13,855 nt of DNA, taken from the NCBI GenBank assembly GCA_003555185.1, contig PWFZ01000230.1, positions 1 through 13,855 on the forward strand. Direction: 5' to 3'. Each line of letters starts with the position of its first letter. Positions within the stretch are counted from its first letter, which is position 1. Below, piece by piece: positions 1 through 7,825 of the stretch. The translations under genes were made by a program, and so were the position numbers. A model generated the notes under the pieces. It did not search any database and was not told the DNA's origin. It worked only from the letters and a program-made list of their open reading frames with translations. Source of the stretch: Balneolaceae bacterium (GTDB lineage Bacteria; Bacteroidota; Rhodothermia; Balneolales; Balneolaceae).

Positions 1-823
1 TGCCGTTTGGCAGCCAAAGTGGAAGACCCGGGCCAACCATTTGATCCATCATGTAAATACCGAGCTCTCTTCCCAGCTTTTTATGATCCCGTTTCTTTGC
101 CTCTTCAAGCTGTTCTAAATGTTCAGTCAGCAATTTTTGCTTGGGAAAAGAAACACCATAAATTCGGGTAAGCTGCTTGCTGTCTACATTACCCCTCCAA
201 TATGCACCGGCTAATGATGTAAGTTTTACAGCCTTAACAAGACCGGTGTTAGGGATGTGGGGTCCTTTACATAAATCAGTAAAGTTACCTTGTTCGTAAA
301 AGGTAATAGTTCCATCTTCGAGCCCCTCTAAAAGGTCAACTTTGTACTCGTTGTTTCTTTTTTTGTAGAACTCTATAGCTTCTTCTTTAGTAACTTCAGA
401 TCGCTCGAATTCATTTTTATGGCGAGCGAGTTCTATCATTTTCTTTTCTACGGCGTCAAGGTGCTCCTGACCGAATTGTGTCTTTCCGAAGTCGATATCG
501 TAGTAAAATCCACTTTCAATAGGGGGGCCAATACCAAACTTTGCTTCAGGATATAGTTCTTGAATAGCTTCGGCTAACAGATGGGCAGAGGAGTGCCAAA
601 AAGTATATTTCCCATCTTCATTCTCCCATGTATTTATGGCAATTTCACCGCCTTCCTTAATAGGCAAGTCCAGATCCAGCACTTCGTCATTAACAGTAAC
701 GCTTAAAGCATTTCTTGCCAGTCCCTGAGATATGCTTTTGGCGACTTCAAGTCCGGTTATATTTTTCGAGAATTTCTTTTGAGCACCATCAGGAAACGTT
801 AGCGTTATGGAATTATCCGGCAT
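1..823 (-). CDS. thrS: Threonine--tRNA ligase, N-terminal part (runs off the left edge)
   Basis: This enzyme activates threonine and charges tRNA-Thr in the cytoplasm. The visible 274 residues start at ATG 823-821 with MPDNSITLTFPDG. They contain a TGS domain (about residues 1-63), followed by the editing domain that removes mis-charged serine. The editing motif HSSAH is seen as H77 and H81, and its partner motif CKGPH as C185 and H189, matching the zinc-like HxxxH...CxxxH set of the family. The reading frame is open to the window edge, ending in GLPLWLPNG, which begins the catalytic domain. The class II catalytic core and anticodon-binding domain lie outside. No clear Shine-Dalgarno sequence precedes the start. 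The 196 bases upstream separate it from the end of the SGNH hydrolase gene on the same strand, so it probably has its own promoter. The family call is certain; only completeness is unknown. Confidence 0.97.
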   Translation of the reverse strand, partial: MPDNSITLTFPDGAQKKFSKNITGLEVAKSISQGLARNALSVTVNDEVLDLDLPIKEGGEIAINTWENEDGKYTFWHSSAHLLAEAIQELYPEAKFGIGPPIESGFYYDIDFGKTQFGQEHLDAVEKKMIELARHKNEFERSEVTKEEAIEFYKKRNNEYKVDLLEGLEDGTITFYEQGNFTDLCKGPHIPNTGLVKAVKLTSLAGAYWRGNVDSKQLTRIYGVSFPKQKLLTEHLEQLEEAKKRDHKKLGRELGIYMMDQMVGPGLPLWLPNG

Positions 824-1019
824 CTGTATGTAAAGGGTGATTAATTAATTTTGTCTTATTCCTTTAAAATACAAAATCATTCTATTGCATTAAACCTTTA
901 AAAAAGCAACATAATTTAATTTCACCTTCAATCTGTTTCATTATTCGTTGGACACCATTATTGCTGAAATATTTATTGGAATAACATCTAAAATGGCACA
1001 ATACATAAAAGACACGGCT
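824..1019. other. Intergenic stretch between thrS and the SGNH gene
   Basis: These 196 bases are AT-rich. I see no credible gene, no strong terminator after the SGNH stop, and no clean promoter pair for thrS, although a TTGCTT and a TGATTTTG-like box occur on the minus strand at non-standard spacing. Confidence 0.4.
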
Positions 1020-2171
1020 TTATTGATAAGTAAATAAGTTTTTAAATTTTGGAGCCATATAGTTACATAAGGAATCAGCTACTACACGATGGCCCTCTGC
1101 GTTCATATGAGAATCAATAGGAAAGAAAAGTGCCTTATCTTCTCCTATTCGCTGTATTTTTGGAAGTACATCTATAACCTGAATATTAAGATCTGTTAAA
1201 AATTCAGTTAGAATGCGTTGTGATTTATCGAGATCATACATTTCAGTATCGATATCATTTATTAGTACATACTGCTCCCACGATTGACTTTCCCCCTGAT
1301 AGATTGCGGGTAGTATCACAACGTAAAGGTCTAAATCTAAAGAACGGGTGTGTTCATCCAACTCATGAAATAACTGTTTTGTAACACTCCATGCTTTTTC
1401 CATATGTGGAGAATAGTCCTTTTTAAGAAACTCGGGTGGAGGTATAGGGGCTCTCAATCCAATATTGGAAAGCAATTCAGAGGTTCGGTTTCGAACAAAA
1501 GTGTATAAATGTGAATGAACGGCAAGGTATGCACGTGAAGGACCTGTTAAACTACGGACTATATTTTCTTCCTTATCTCGATCTTTATGAGAATGAAGAG
1601 AATAGTCTGTCACTTCAATGAGCGCATTATCATTTTCATCATACAATTCCATAGAATCTATAAAATCATTACCTGTATAGAAACCTAATAGAACCGCATC
1701 AATATCGAGTTTTTCTCCATATTTTTTTAAAAGATTGATTTCTTGAATAAGGCTATATGCTGGTACAGCACCGTTGATGATCTCAATATTATTTTCTACC
1801 AAGCCAGTGTTCATGCACTGTTCAAGCTGTTTAAAATATGTTTCTTCAAGTGTTACTCCATTAGCAAAACTGAAAGAGTCTCCCAAGCCTAGTATTCTGT
1901 AGGTATTTTCATTCTTTGGTCCTGGCTCCGCATCACGCATTCCTAAGCTATTAGTTACAATAGGAACACTAAATTCATATTGTGAGTAGGTTACATCCAG
2001 GTTAGGACGAAGTTTAAAAACAAGATCCGGATCGGCCTCGTAGATTTCCAGGGAGTAAGCAAGCCTTTGTGGCGCAACAGTTCTTATGACTAACTCACAT
2101 AGTATAAGACCAATTAACAAACTTGAAATAATTAAGGTAGACAGTAAAACTGCTCTTTTTATAAAATTCAT
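1020..2171 (-). CDS. Membrane-anchored SGNH/GDSL hydrolase (SxtL-like position)
   Basis: This is a 383-residue SGNH-fold hydrolase, probably an esterase or deacylase. Residues about 8-28 form one hydrophobic N-terminal segment, so the catalytic domain is predicted to sit outside the cytoplasmic membrane. The family blocks are visible: GLGDSFSFANG with nucleophile S99, NGAVPAYS with G134, GFYTGND with N168, and PIDSHMNAEGH with D353 and H355 (spaced D-x-H, as in AlgX/AlgJ-like and related SGNH proteins). It is the last gene of the carbamoyltransferase unit, 114 bases after the small DUF5989-like gene. In saxitoxin clusters the equivalent place is held by the GDSL lipase SxtL. Its substrate is unknown: it could remove an acyl or carbamoyl group, or act as an O-acyl transferase on a surface glycan. 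No Shine-Dalgarno sequence is seen before ATG 2171. Confidence 0.88.
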   Translation of the reverse strand: MNFIKRAVLLSTLIISSLLIGLILCELVIRTVAPQRLAYSLEIYEADPDLVFKLRPNLDVTYSQYEFSVPIVTNSLGMRDAEPGPKNENTYRILGLGDSFSFANGVTLEETYFKQLEQCMNTGLVENNIEIINGAVPAYSLIQEINLLKKYGEKLDIDAVLLGFYTGNDFIDSMELYDENDNALIEVTDYSLHSHKDRDKEENIVRSLTGPSRAYLAVHSHLYTFVRNRTSELLSNIGLRAPIPPPEFLKKDYSPHMEKAWSVTKQLFHELDEHTRSLDLDLYVVILPAIYQGESQSWEQYVLINDIDTEMYDLDKSQRILTEFLTDLNIQVIDVLPKIQRIGEDKALFFPIDSHMNAEGHRVVADSLCNYMAPKFKNLFTYQ

Positions 2172-2285
2172 TGAAATAGTTTTCTTGATGATTTATTTAA
2201 TCGACACACGTACTCTTGATTTGAATTAAACCTCAGTTCTGAATAACTGGCTTCCAGGTAATTTCCAGTGATTTGTACTCACATA

Positions 2286-2447
2286 TTAAAATAGAGTATA
2301 AATAAAGGGAGCAAAGGCAGATCCTTGCGTCAGGAACAACAGCATACCTAACAATATTAGTAATGTCATTATAGGGGCAAGCCACCACTTTTTACGTACT
2401 CTCATAAAGTCCCATACTTCAGCAAACATTAAAAAAGTTTCCTTCAT
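2286..2447 (-). CDS. Small membrane protein, DUF5989/SxtK-like
   Basis: This short gene encodes 53 residues beginning MKETFLMFAEVWDFM and ending APFIYTLF before TAA 2288-2286. It has an amphipathic or basic N-terminus (VRKKWW), one transmembrane segment (about residues 22-40), and the conserved tail QGSAFAPFIYTLF. I recognise this as the DUF5989/SxtK type of small protein that travels with O-carbamoyltransferases and SxtJ proteins. It lies 27 bases after the sxtJ-like gene. Two starts are possible: ATG 2447, with AAGGAT just upstream, or ATG at codon 7 (2429-2427), which would begin MFAEVWDFMRVRKK and agrees better with the usual family start and has GGAAA upstream. The function is unknown; a membrane subunit or chaperone for the carbamoyltransferase is an inference from co-occurrence alone. 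Confidence 0.87.
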   Translation of the reverse strand: MKETFLMFAEVWDFMRVRKKWWLAPIMTLLILLGMLLFLTQGSAFAPFIYTLF

Positions 2448-2474
2448 ATCCTTAAGCCCCTGATATATTGTTGT

Positions 2475-2951
2475 CTAAAAAAGTCTTTCATAATCACGTT
2501 TATTAAATGGTTTTTGTTCTCTTTTTATCCAATAGCTTTTAGCATCAGAATCTGTTTTCATATCGAGTAAGTCTTTACCGAACAATCTCATTAGAAGGCC
2601 TATTGGCATAATTACAATGTAAAAATAGACTGTAAGCAAGAGTCCGGATGATAGCCAGGCAAGAAAAATTGCTAGGGTCATCCATCCAATATGAATAGGT
2701 TTTAAAACTGGATATGCCAGCCACGATCCAACATACATGGCAATACCTACCCCTATGAACCACCTCCAGACATGATTTTCTAAACCCTGATACCAGTTCC
2801 ATTCTGTCCAGCCACCGGAATAGCTTTTTATAAGGAAAATTATTATTCCGATAAAACAACCAACGACCAAAAATGCATATCCTGTTTTTAGTACGGCTTC
2901 GCGGGATGTGTCAATAGTTTCTGATTTCAACACCGATCGTAAATTAATCAA
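2475..2951 (-). CDS. SxtJ-family membrane protein, probable TTG start
   Basis: This is a 158-residue integral membrane protein if started at TTG 2951-2949. Three to four hydrophobic segments are visible (about residues 24-41, 62-82 and 90-125). The C-terminus carries the SxtJ signature region: MPIGLLMRLFGKD, then DSDAKSYWIKRE and a final basic/aromatic stretch. An ATG at 3011 in the same frame would give 178 residues, but it lies 68 bases inside the carbamoyltransferase gene. The TTG is preceded by a strong GGAGG at 9 bases' distance and overlaps the upstream stop (2944-2946), a typical translational-coupling layout, so I prefer it. A GTG at 2933 is a third option without a ribosome site. SxtJ proteins are found beside O-carbamoyltransferases; their biochemical role is not established. 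Confidence 0.85.
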   Translation of the reverse strand: MINLRSVLKSETIDTSREAVLKTGYAFLVVGCFIGIIIFLIKSYSGGWTEWNWYQGLENHVWRWFIGVGIAMYVGSWLAYPVLKPIHIGWMTLAIFLAWLSSGLLLTVYFYIVIMPIGLLMRLFGKDLLDMKTDSDAKSYWIKREQKPFNKRDYERLF

Positions 2952-4770
2952 GTTCAAATTCCTCCATCCAGTTTGTATCTTGTAAAAGTGGTATTTGTTT
3001 GTTCTTAGCAACGATATAATTACCCATAATTAAATAATCCATTTCAGTTCGCATAAAGCATCTATAAGCATCCTCCGGACTACATACGATTGGTTCTCCG
3101 CGGACATTAAACGACGTATTGATTACTATAGGACAACCGGTTTGTTTATGAAATGCCTGAATCATCTTATAATAAAGAGGATTTGTATCCTCGTGCACTG
3201 TCTGGATTCGGGCAGAATAATCAACATGAGTAACAGCCGGTATTGTGGAGCGGGGTACATTTAACTTCTCAATGCCAAAAAGCTTCTCTTGTTCATCAGT
3301 CATATTAATCCTGAATTTCTCTTTTATCGGTGCTACGAACATCATATAGGGGCTATCTGCTTCTAATTGAAAATATTCAGAGGCATGCTCCGCCAATATA
3401 GACGGTGCAAAAGGTCGAAAAGATTCCCTGTATTTTATTTTCAAATTCATTACCGATTGCATTTCAGTTGATCTTGGATCACCGATAATACTCCGTGCGC
3501 CAAGAGCACGGGGTCCAAATTCCATCCTTCCCTGAAACCATCCTAATATATTTCCATCAGCCAATAAGCCTCCAACTATTTCACATAGCTCATCTGATTG
3601 AACTTGTTGGTATTCGATTTGATTTATATCCAGATATTGCTCAATGTGTTTGTCAGAATATTCCGGACCAAGATAAGTGCCCGACTGTGAATCTTTTCCT
3701 TTTGTTATTTGGCGCTTATTATCGTAGCAGTGGTAATAAGCATATAAAGCGGATCCAAGAGCGCCTCCGGCATCACCTGCCGCAGGCTGGATCCATATAT
3801 TTTCAAAAGGCCCTTCACGGAGTAAACGCCCATTACCAACGCAATTTAGTGCTACTCCGCCAGCTAACACCAAGTTATCTGCTCCTGTTTCTTTTTTTAC
3901 ATTTCTTGCCATACGCAACATAATCTCCTCAGTTACTTCTTGCACGGATCTGGCAAGATCCATTTCACGCTGAGTCAACTCGCTTTCAGGTACACGCGGT
4001 GGACCATCAAACAGTTCGTCAAATTTACTACTGGTCATTTTCAATCCTGCACAAAAATCGAAATACTCCATATTTAGTTTAAAAGACCCATCATCTTTTA
4101 AATCGATCAGGTGTTCGTAAATAGTGCTTACATATTTTGGCTCTCCATACGGAGCAAGCCCCATAACTTTGTACTCCCCGGAATTCACTTTAAAACCGGT
4201 GAAATAGGTAAATGCTGAATAGAGTAAGCCTAAAGAGTGGGGAAAATTAAGCTCTTGTTGAATCTCAATTTTATTATCGTATCCGACACCGAAACTATTA
4301 GTTGCCCATTCTCCAACGCCATCGAGCGTAAGAAATGCAGCTTTTTTAAAAGGTGAGGGGTAGAAAGCAGAGGCTGCATGAGATTGATGGTGTTCCGTAA
4401 AAAGTATCTCCCCTGTATACTCCAGATCAGCTATATTTTTCCTGATCTGAGAAGCAACCCAAAGTTTCTCTTTAAGCCACAATGGCATTGCCATCAAAAA
4501 CGTTTTTAGCCCTTTTGGAGCATATGCCAAACTGGTTTCAAGAATTCGTTCGAACTTTAAAAGAGGTTTATCATAGAACGTAATGCAATCAATATCGGAC
4601 ACAGTAATATTTTCATGTTTTAAGCAATATTTAATGGCATTTACTGGAAAAGTATGATCGTGTTTTTTTCTTGTGAATCGTTCCTCTTGTGCAGCGGCTA
4701 CAATTTTGCCGTCTTTTATGAGAGCGGCTGCACTGTCATGGAAATAAGCCGAAATACCTAATATATACAT
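2944..4770 (-). CDS. NodU/CmcH-family O-carbamoyltransferase
   Basis: This is a 608-residue full-length enzyme of the family that transfers a carbamoyl group from carbamoyl phosphate, through carbamoyl-adenylate, to a hydroxyl of an acceptor (TobZ, CmcH, NodU, SxtI). The N-terminal ASKHA-fold part starts MYILGISAYFHDSAAAL with H11, and carries EHHQSHAASAFYPSPF with H127 and H131, plus D150 in TLDGVGEW. GGVALNCVGNGRLL (about 304-317) and AAGDAGGALG with D333 follow; H127, H131, D150 and D333 match the metal-binding set described for TobZ. The C-terminal YrdC-like-partner half has EFGPRALGARSIIGDPR (417-433) and NTSFNVRGEPIV (551-562). All key motifs are intact, so the enzyme should be active. 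It is the first gene of the four-gene unit and is transcribed away from the PAS kinase. The acceptor cannot be deduced; no sugar-synthesis or natural-product genes are in view. Confidence 0.96.
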   Translation of the reverse strand: MYILGISAYFHDSAAALIKDGKIVAAAQEERFTRKKHDHTFPVNAIKYCLKHENITVSDIDCITFYDKPLLKFERILETSLAYAPKGLKTFLMAMPLWLKEKLWVASQIRKNIADLEYTGEILFTEHHQSHAASAFYPSPFKKAAFLTLDGVGEWATNSFGVGYDNKIEIQQELNFPHSLGLLYSAFTYFTGFKVNSGEYKVMGLAPYGEPKYVSTIYEHLIDLKDDGSFKLNMEYFDFCAGLKMTSSKFDELFDGPPRVPESELTQREMDLARSVQEVTEEIMLRMARNVKKETGADNLVLAGGVALNCVGNGRLLREGPFENIWIQPAAGDAGGALGSALYAYYHCYDNKRQITKGKDSQSGTYLGPEYSDKHIEQYLDINQIEYQQVQSDELCEIVGGLLADGNILGWFQGRMEFGPRALGARSIIGDPRSTEMQSVMNLKIKYRESFRPFAPSILAEHASEYFQLEADSPYMMFVAPIKEKFRINMTDEQEKLFGIEKLNVPRSTIPAVTHVDYSARIQTVHEDTNPLYYKMIQAFHKQTGCPIVINTSFNVRGEPIVCSPEDAYRCFMRTEMDYLIMGNYIVAKNKQIPLLQDTNWMEEFELD

Positions 4771-4854
4771 CCTTTGATGGTCAAATAAATTGAAGTTTAA
4801 TCAGCTCAGAACCTTCATTACATTTCAATGTCTCCCCGAATCCTCTCTGAATTT

Positions 4855-4886
4855 CAAACTAGTACTGTACAAATAGCATGCCAAAA
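4855..4886 (-). promoter_or_regulatory. Candidate promoter for the carbamoyltransferase unit
   Basis: On the minus strand a TTTTG (4886-4882) and a TAGTTTG (4861-4855) are separated by 20 bases. This resembles the Bacteroidota -33 TTTG / -7 TAnnTTTG arrangement, with one base missing in the -7 box. It would give a leader of roughly 75-80 bases before ATG 4770. This is a pattern match only, in AT-rich DNA where chance matches are common. Confidence 0.25.
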
Positions 4887-4965
4887 GATTAATAACTGAA
4901 GAAGGGCTTTATAGCTTTATATCACTTCTTTACATCTACTTGAGATTATTCCATTGTGTATAATT

Positions 4966-5042
4966 AAGTTACATTTGGATTTGAAGAATTGAGTAAAATA
5001 TTCTCTCAAATCAATAAAAAGAGTGTAAAGTTACTTTTGGAT
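4966..5042. repeat. Two direct copies of AAGTTAC(A/T)TTTGGAT
   Basis: The 15-base words at 4966-4980 and 5028-5042 are identical except for one base (A or T at the eighth position) and start 62 bases apart, between the divergent carbamoyltransferase and kinase genes. Each contains an exact TAnnTTTG (4970-4977 and 5032-5039), the -7 element of Bacteroidota promoters, reading toward the kinase. Neither has a good TTTG box 19-21 bases upstream. They may be tandem promoter elements or paired binding sites for a regulator. Confidence 0.45.
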
Positions 5043-5062
5043 ATAACTCCTACCTAATGAAT

Positions 5063-5077
5063 AGATTTAGCAAATCT
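5063..5077. promoter_or_regulatory. Small perfect inverted repeat AGATTT-AGC-AAATCT
   Basis: A 6-base perfect palindromic arm pair with a 3-base centre lies 27 bases upstream of the inverted repeat that holds the kinase TTG start. It could be an operator half-site pair or a weak leader hairpin. It is short and AT-rich, so chance is a real alternative. Confidence 0.25.
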
Positions 5078-5103
5078 GGGTAATACATATCCAGGTCTGA
5101 TTT

Positions 5104-7725
5104 TTGGAATCAGTATTACAACTGACTTTTTCGTTTATAAGAAAGTGTGATTATTCGAATAAAATTTTGTACTCTTGTCATGGTTCTCAACTCAATGTAT
5201 TTCAAAACTTTATGAACGTATTGGACTCTAATACCAAAACCTCCTTTTTTGATAAGGAACCAATGTTCATTTATGATTACTACTCTTTCAAAATTGTTGA
5301 TGTTAGCGATATAGCAATCGATCTATATGGTTTTACAAAGGACGAGTTTCTTTCTAAAAAGATCTCTGATTTAGGCGACAGAGTTCAGGTGAGTGCATGC
5401 AATTACAATAAATCAATTGATTTAAACCCTACCGAAGTATGGAAACATCGTTCAAAGGATGAAAAGGAATGGCATGTCCAACTTACTACTCATCATTTTA
5501 AATACAATGATCAACCTGTTAAAATAGCAGTTGCCCATAATATCGAGCACCTGATACATCAAAAAGAGGTGCAGGTACATAGTTTTCCGAAAATCGACAC
5601 CGTTCAGGCCCATATTCCAATGGGTATGGTAGAATGGGACCGGGATTATAATGTGCGTGACTGGTCAGAAAAAACATCCGATATATTTGGTTGGAGTTAT
5701 GAAGAGGTGATCGGTAGAAATATTTTTGATCTGGAATTTTTGCCACCGGAATTGATTTCCGGAATTCGTCAGCGATTCAAAAATCTGTTGGCGAAAAAGG
5801 AGGTTTATTTTTCAGTTGATTCAAAACACGTTAAAAAAACCGGTGAACAAATATTTTGCAGATGGCATAATGCTATTGTCTACGACTCTTTAGGAAATGC
5901 TGTCAGTATTTATTCTATGCTTGAAGATAACACTGAAAAAAGGAATGCCTCGTTAAAGCTCAAAGAGTCAGAAGAAATATTCCGTGTGCTTACAGAAGCC
6001 TCTTTTGTAGGTATATATATGATTCAAGATGATGTTTTTAAATACGTAAACCCACGTTTATGTGAAATGAGTGGGTATAATCAACATGAATTAGTAAATA
6101 AAATAAATCCGATTCATCTGGTACATCCCGAAAACGTGCAGAAATTTACACGTCTGCAAGATATGTGGCGAAGAGATTATATCGAATCTTTTGAGATAGA
6201 AGTGAAAATTAATACTAAAGATTTTTCAACGCTTCATGTAAAAACCTATGGTTCAACTATTCAGTTAAATGGAAGACCTGCCTTGATTGGTGTATCACTT
6301 GACCAAACTGAGCAGGTGATGGCTGCAAGGGAGTTAAAAACATCCCTTAAAAGCTACAAATCTCTTTTTGATTCTATTGGTGATGCGATTTATATACAAA
6401 ATGCAGAAGCAGATTTTATTGAAGTGAACCGTGGCGCCACAAAAATGTATGGATATGATAAATCTGAATTTCTGGGTAAAAAACCAGACTTTTTAAGTGC
6501 TCCCGGTAAGGTAGACATGGAGGTAGCTTTTAAGAAGTTTGATCTTGCACTAAATGGATCACCTCAATCATTTATGTGGTGGGGGAAAAGGAAAAATGGT
6601 GAAGTATTTCCAAAAGAGATAACACTTTCACAGGGGCACTATTTTGGAGAAAAGGTTGTGATTGCCATAGCACGGGATATATCCGAAAAATATTCCAGAG
6701 ACAAGACATTAAAACAGAATGAAGAACTGTTTCGTCAGTTATTTCAAAATTCGCCCATGGGAATCGCCCTGCTTGATCAACATAATGATGTTATGATGAT
6801 CAATGACGGATTTGAAAAGATTTTCGGATACAGTATTGATGATGTAAAAGGTCTTTGTCTTGATAATATCATTGTTCCGGAGGAGAGTAAGAATCGAGCT
6901 AAAGATCTTTCAAACAGTGAAATACCATTTACCTATACATCAAAACGTAAACATAAATACGGAAAGCTTGTTGATGTATTAATATGTGGAGTTCCGATAA
7001 AGATTGAAGGGAATACGATAGCTATTTATGGTATTTATGTGGATATCTCAGATCGAATACAATCAGAACAAAAGAATATTGAGGCTCTCAGGGAAAAAGA
7101 GATACTTTTGTCTGAGATACATCATCGGGTAAAAAATAATTTAGCTGTGATTACCGGACTACTTGAACTTCAGTCTCATAACCTTGAAAGCTTAGAAGCA
7201 AAATCTGCTTTAAAAGACAGTCAGTTGAGAATAAACTCGATGGCCCTCATTCACGAAAAGCTGTATCAAAATGAAAGCCTCTCACAAATAAATTTCAATC
7301 GGTATATAAAGGAGCTGGTTGATGTTATTCAACATTCTCATGAAAAGAAGGATGCTAAATTATTAATTAACCTTGATGTCGAAAATATCAAGCTTCCTAT
7401 TACCAAAGCTATTCCGTGCGGATTGATTATCAATGAGATCGTAACCAATTCTTTAAAGCATGCTTTTGATGGAATTGATAATCCAACAATTTCAATTTCT
7501 CTAAACAAAAAAGGGGAGAGTATAGTACTCTCCATTTCTGATAATGGGATTGGGTTACCTGATAAATTTGATAATTTAGAATCGAATTCCCTGGGTATTA
7601 TTCTGATAAAAACATTATCAAATCAAATTGAATCTACTCTTTCTGTTAATGGCGTAAATGGAACAGAATTTAAACTGAAGTTTAAAGTTGTGCTAAATCA
7701 GGACGCGATGAAACTGGGTAGGTGA
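5104..7725 (+). CDS. Multi-PAS sensor histidine kinase (HisKA_2 type), orphan
   Basis: This is an 873-residue protein with five consecutive PAS/PAC-like sensor units at about residues 45-155, 168-285, 290-410, 420-540 and 540-660, then a HisKA_2 dimerisation/phosphotransfer domain (about 664-740) and a HATPase_c domain (about 770-865). The phosphoacceptor motif is EIHHRVKNNL, with H674 (before R) as the likely phosphorylated residue and H673 beside it. The ATP-binding N box is NEIVTNSLKHAF (N777, N782) and the G1 box is DNGIG from D813. No transmembrane segment or signal peptide is apparent, so it should be a cytoplasmic sensor of an internal signal such as redox state or a small ligand; the ligand is unknown. 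No response regulator is adjacent. The start is uncertain: TTG 5104 has AGG upstream but sits in a hairpin loop; ATG 5212 (codon 37) also keeps all domains. Confidence 0.92.
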   Translation: MESVLQLTFSFIRKCDYSNKILYSCHGSQLNVFQNFMNVLDSNTKTSFFDKEPMFIYDYYSFKIVDVSDIAIDLYGFTKDEFLSKKISDLGDRVQVSACNYNKSIDLNPTEVWKHRSKDEKEWHVQLTTHHFKYNDQPVKIAVAHNIEHLIHQKEVQVHSFPKIDTVQAHIPMGMVEWDRDYNVRDWSEKTSDIFGWSYEEVIGRNIFDLEFLPPELISGIRQRFKNLLAKKEVYFSVDSKHVKKTGEQIFCRWHNAIVYDSLGNAVSIYSMLEDNTEKRNASLKLKESEEIFRVLTEASFVGIYMIQDDVFKYVNPRLCEMSGYNQHELVNKINPIHLVHPENVQKFTRLQDMWRRDYIESFEIEVKINTKDFSTLHVKTYGSTIQLNGRPALIGVSLDQTEQVMAARELKTSLKSYKSLFDSIGDAIYIQNAEADFIEVNRGATKMYGYDKSEFLGKKPDFLSAPGKVDMEVAFKKFDLALNGSPQSFMWWGKRKNGEVFPKEITLSQGHYFGEKVVIAIARDISEKYSRDKTLKQNEELFRQLFQNSPMGIALLDQHNDVMMINDGFEKIFGYSIDDVKGLCLDNIIVPEESKNRAKDLSNSEIPFTYTSKRKHKYGKLVDVLICGVPIKIEGNTIAIYGIYVDISDRIQSEQKNIEALREKEILLSEIHHRVKNNLAVITGLLELQSHNLESLEAKSALKDSQLRINSMALIHEKLYQNESLSQINFNRYIKELVDVIQHSHEKKDAKLLINLDVENIKLPITKAIPCGLIINEIVTNSLKHAFDGIDNPTISISLNKKGESIVLSISDNGIGLPDKFDNLESNSLGIILIKTLSNQIESTLSVNGVNGTEFKLKFKVVLNQDAMKLGR

Positions 7726-7752
7726 CATGATTAACAGATTGAAGGAATAGTA

Positions 7753-7773
7753 GGTCCGATATTCATCGGGACC
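7753..7773 (+). terminator. Hairpin shortly after the kinase stop, possible terminator
   Basis: GGTCCGAT (7753-7760) pairs with ATCGGGACC (7765-7773) around the loop ATTC, with one bulged G. It lies 27 bases after the kinase stop codon. It is GC-rich for this region but has no T-run after it, so it may end or stabilise the kinase transcript without being a classical intrinsic terminator. Confidence 0.35.
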
Positions 7774-7825
7774 ACATAAAGGAGCGTGGGATCGAAGGAT
7801 GTGAAAATAGTGTGTTTTAGGAAAG

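Noticed and set aside
2172..2285. Possible terminator or extra small gene between the DUF5989-like and SGNH genes
   Set aside because: Only a 4-base stem (CTGG-AAG-CCAG) and short imperfect repeats are present; there is no open frame with family-like sequence and no T-tract.
2575..2859. 94-codon minus-strand frame inside the SxtJ-like gene
   Set aside because: It is an alternative frame of the membrane protein gene, with no family-like sequence.
3495..3923. 142-codon plus-strand open frame
   Set aside because: It lies wholly inside the carbamoyltransferase gene on the other strand; the opposite frame holds conserved catalytic motifs and this one shows no recognisable domain.
4940..4964. TTGAGA followed by TATAAT as a sigma-70 type promoter toward the kinase
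   Set aside because: The spacing is only 13 bases and no extended -10 TGn is present, so the perfect TATAAT at 4959-4964 alone is not enough in this AT-rich stretch.
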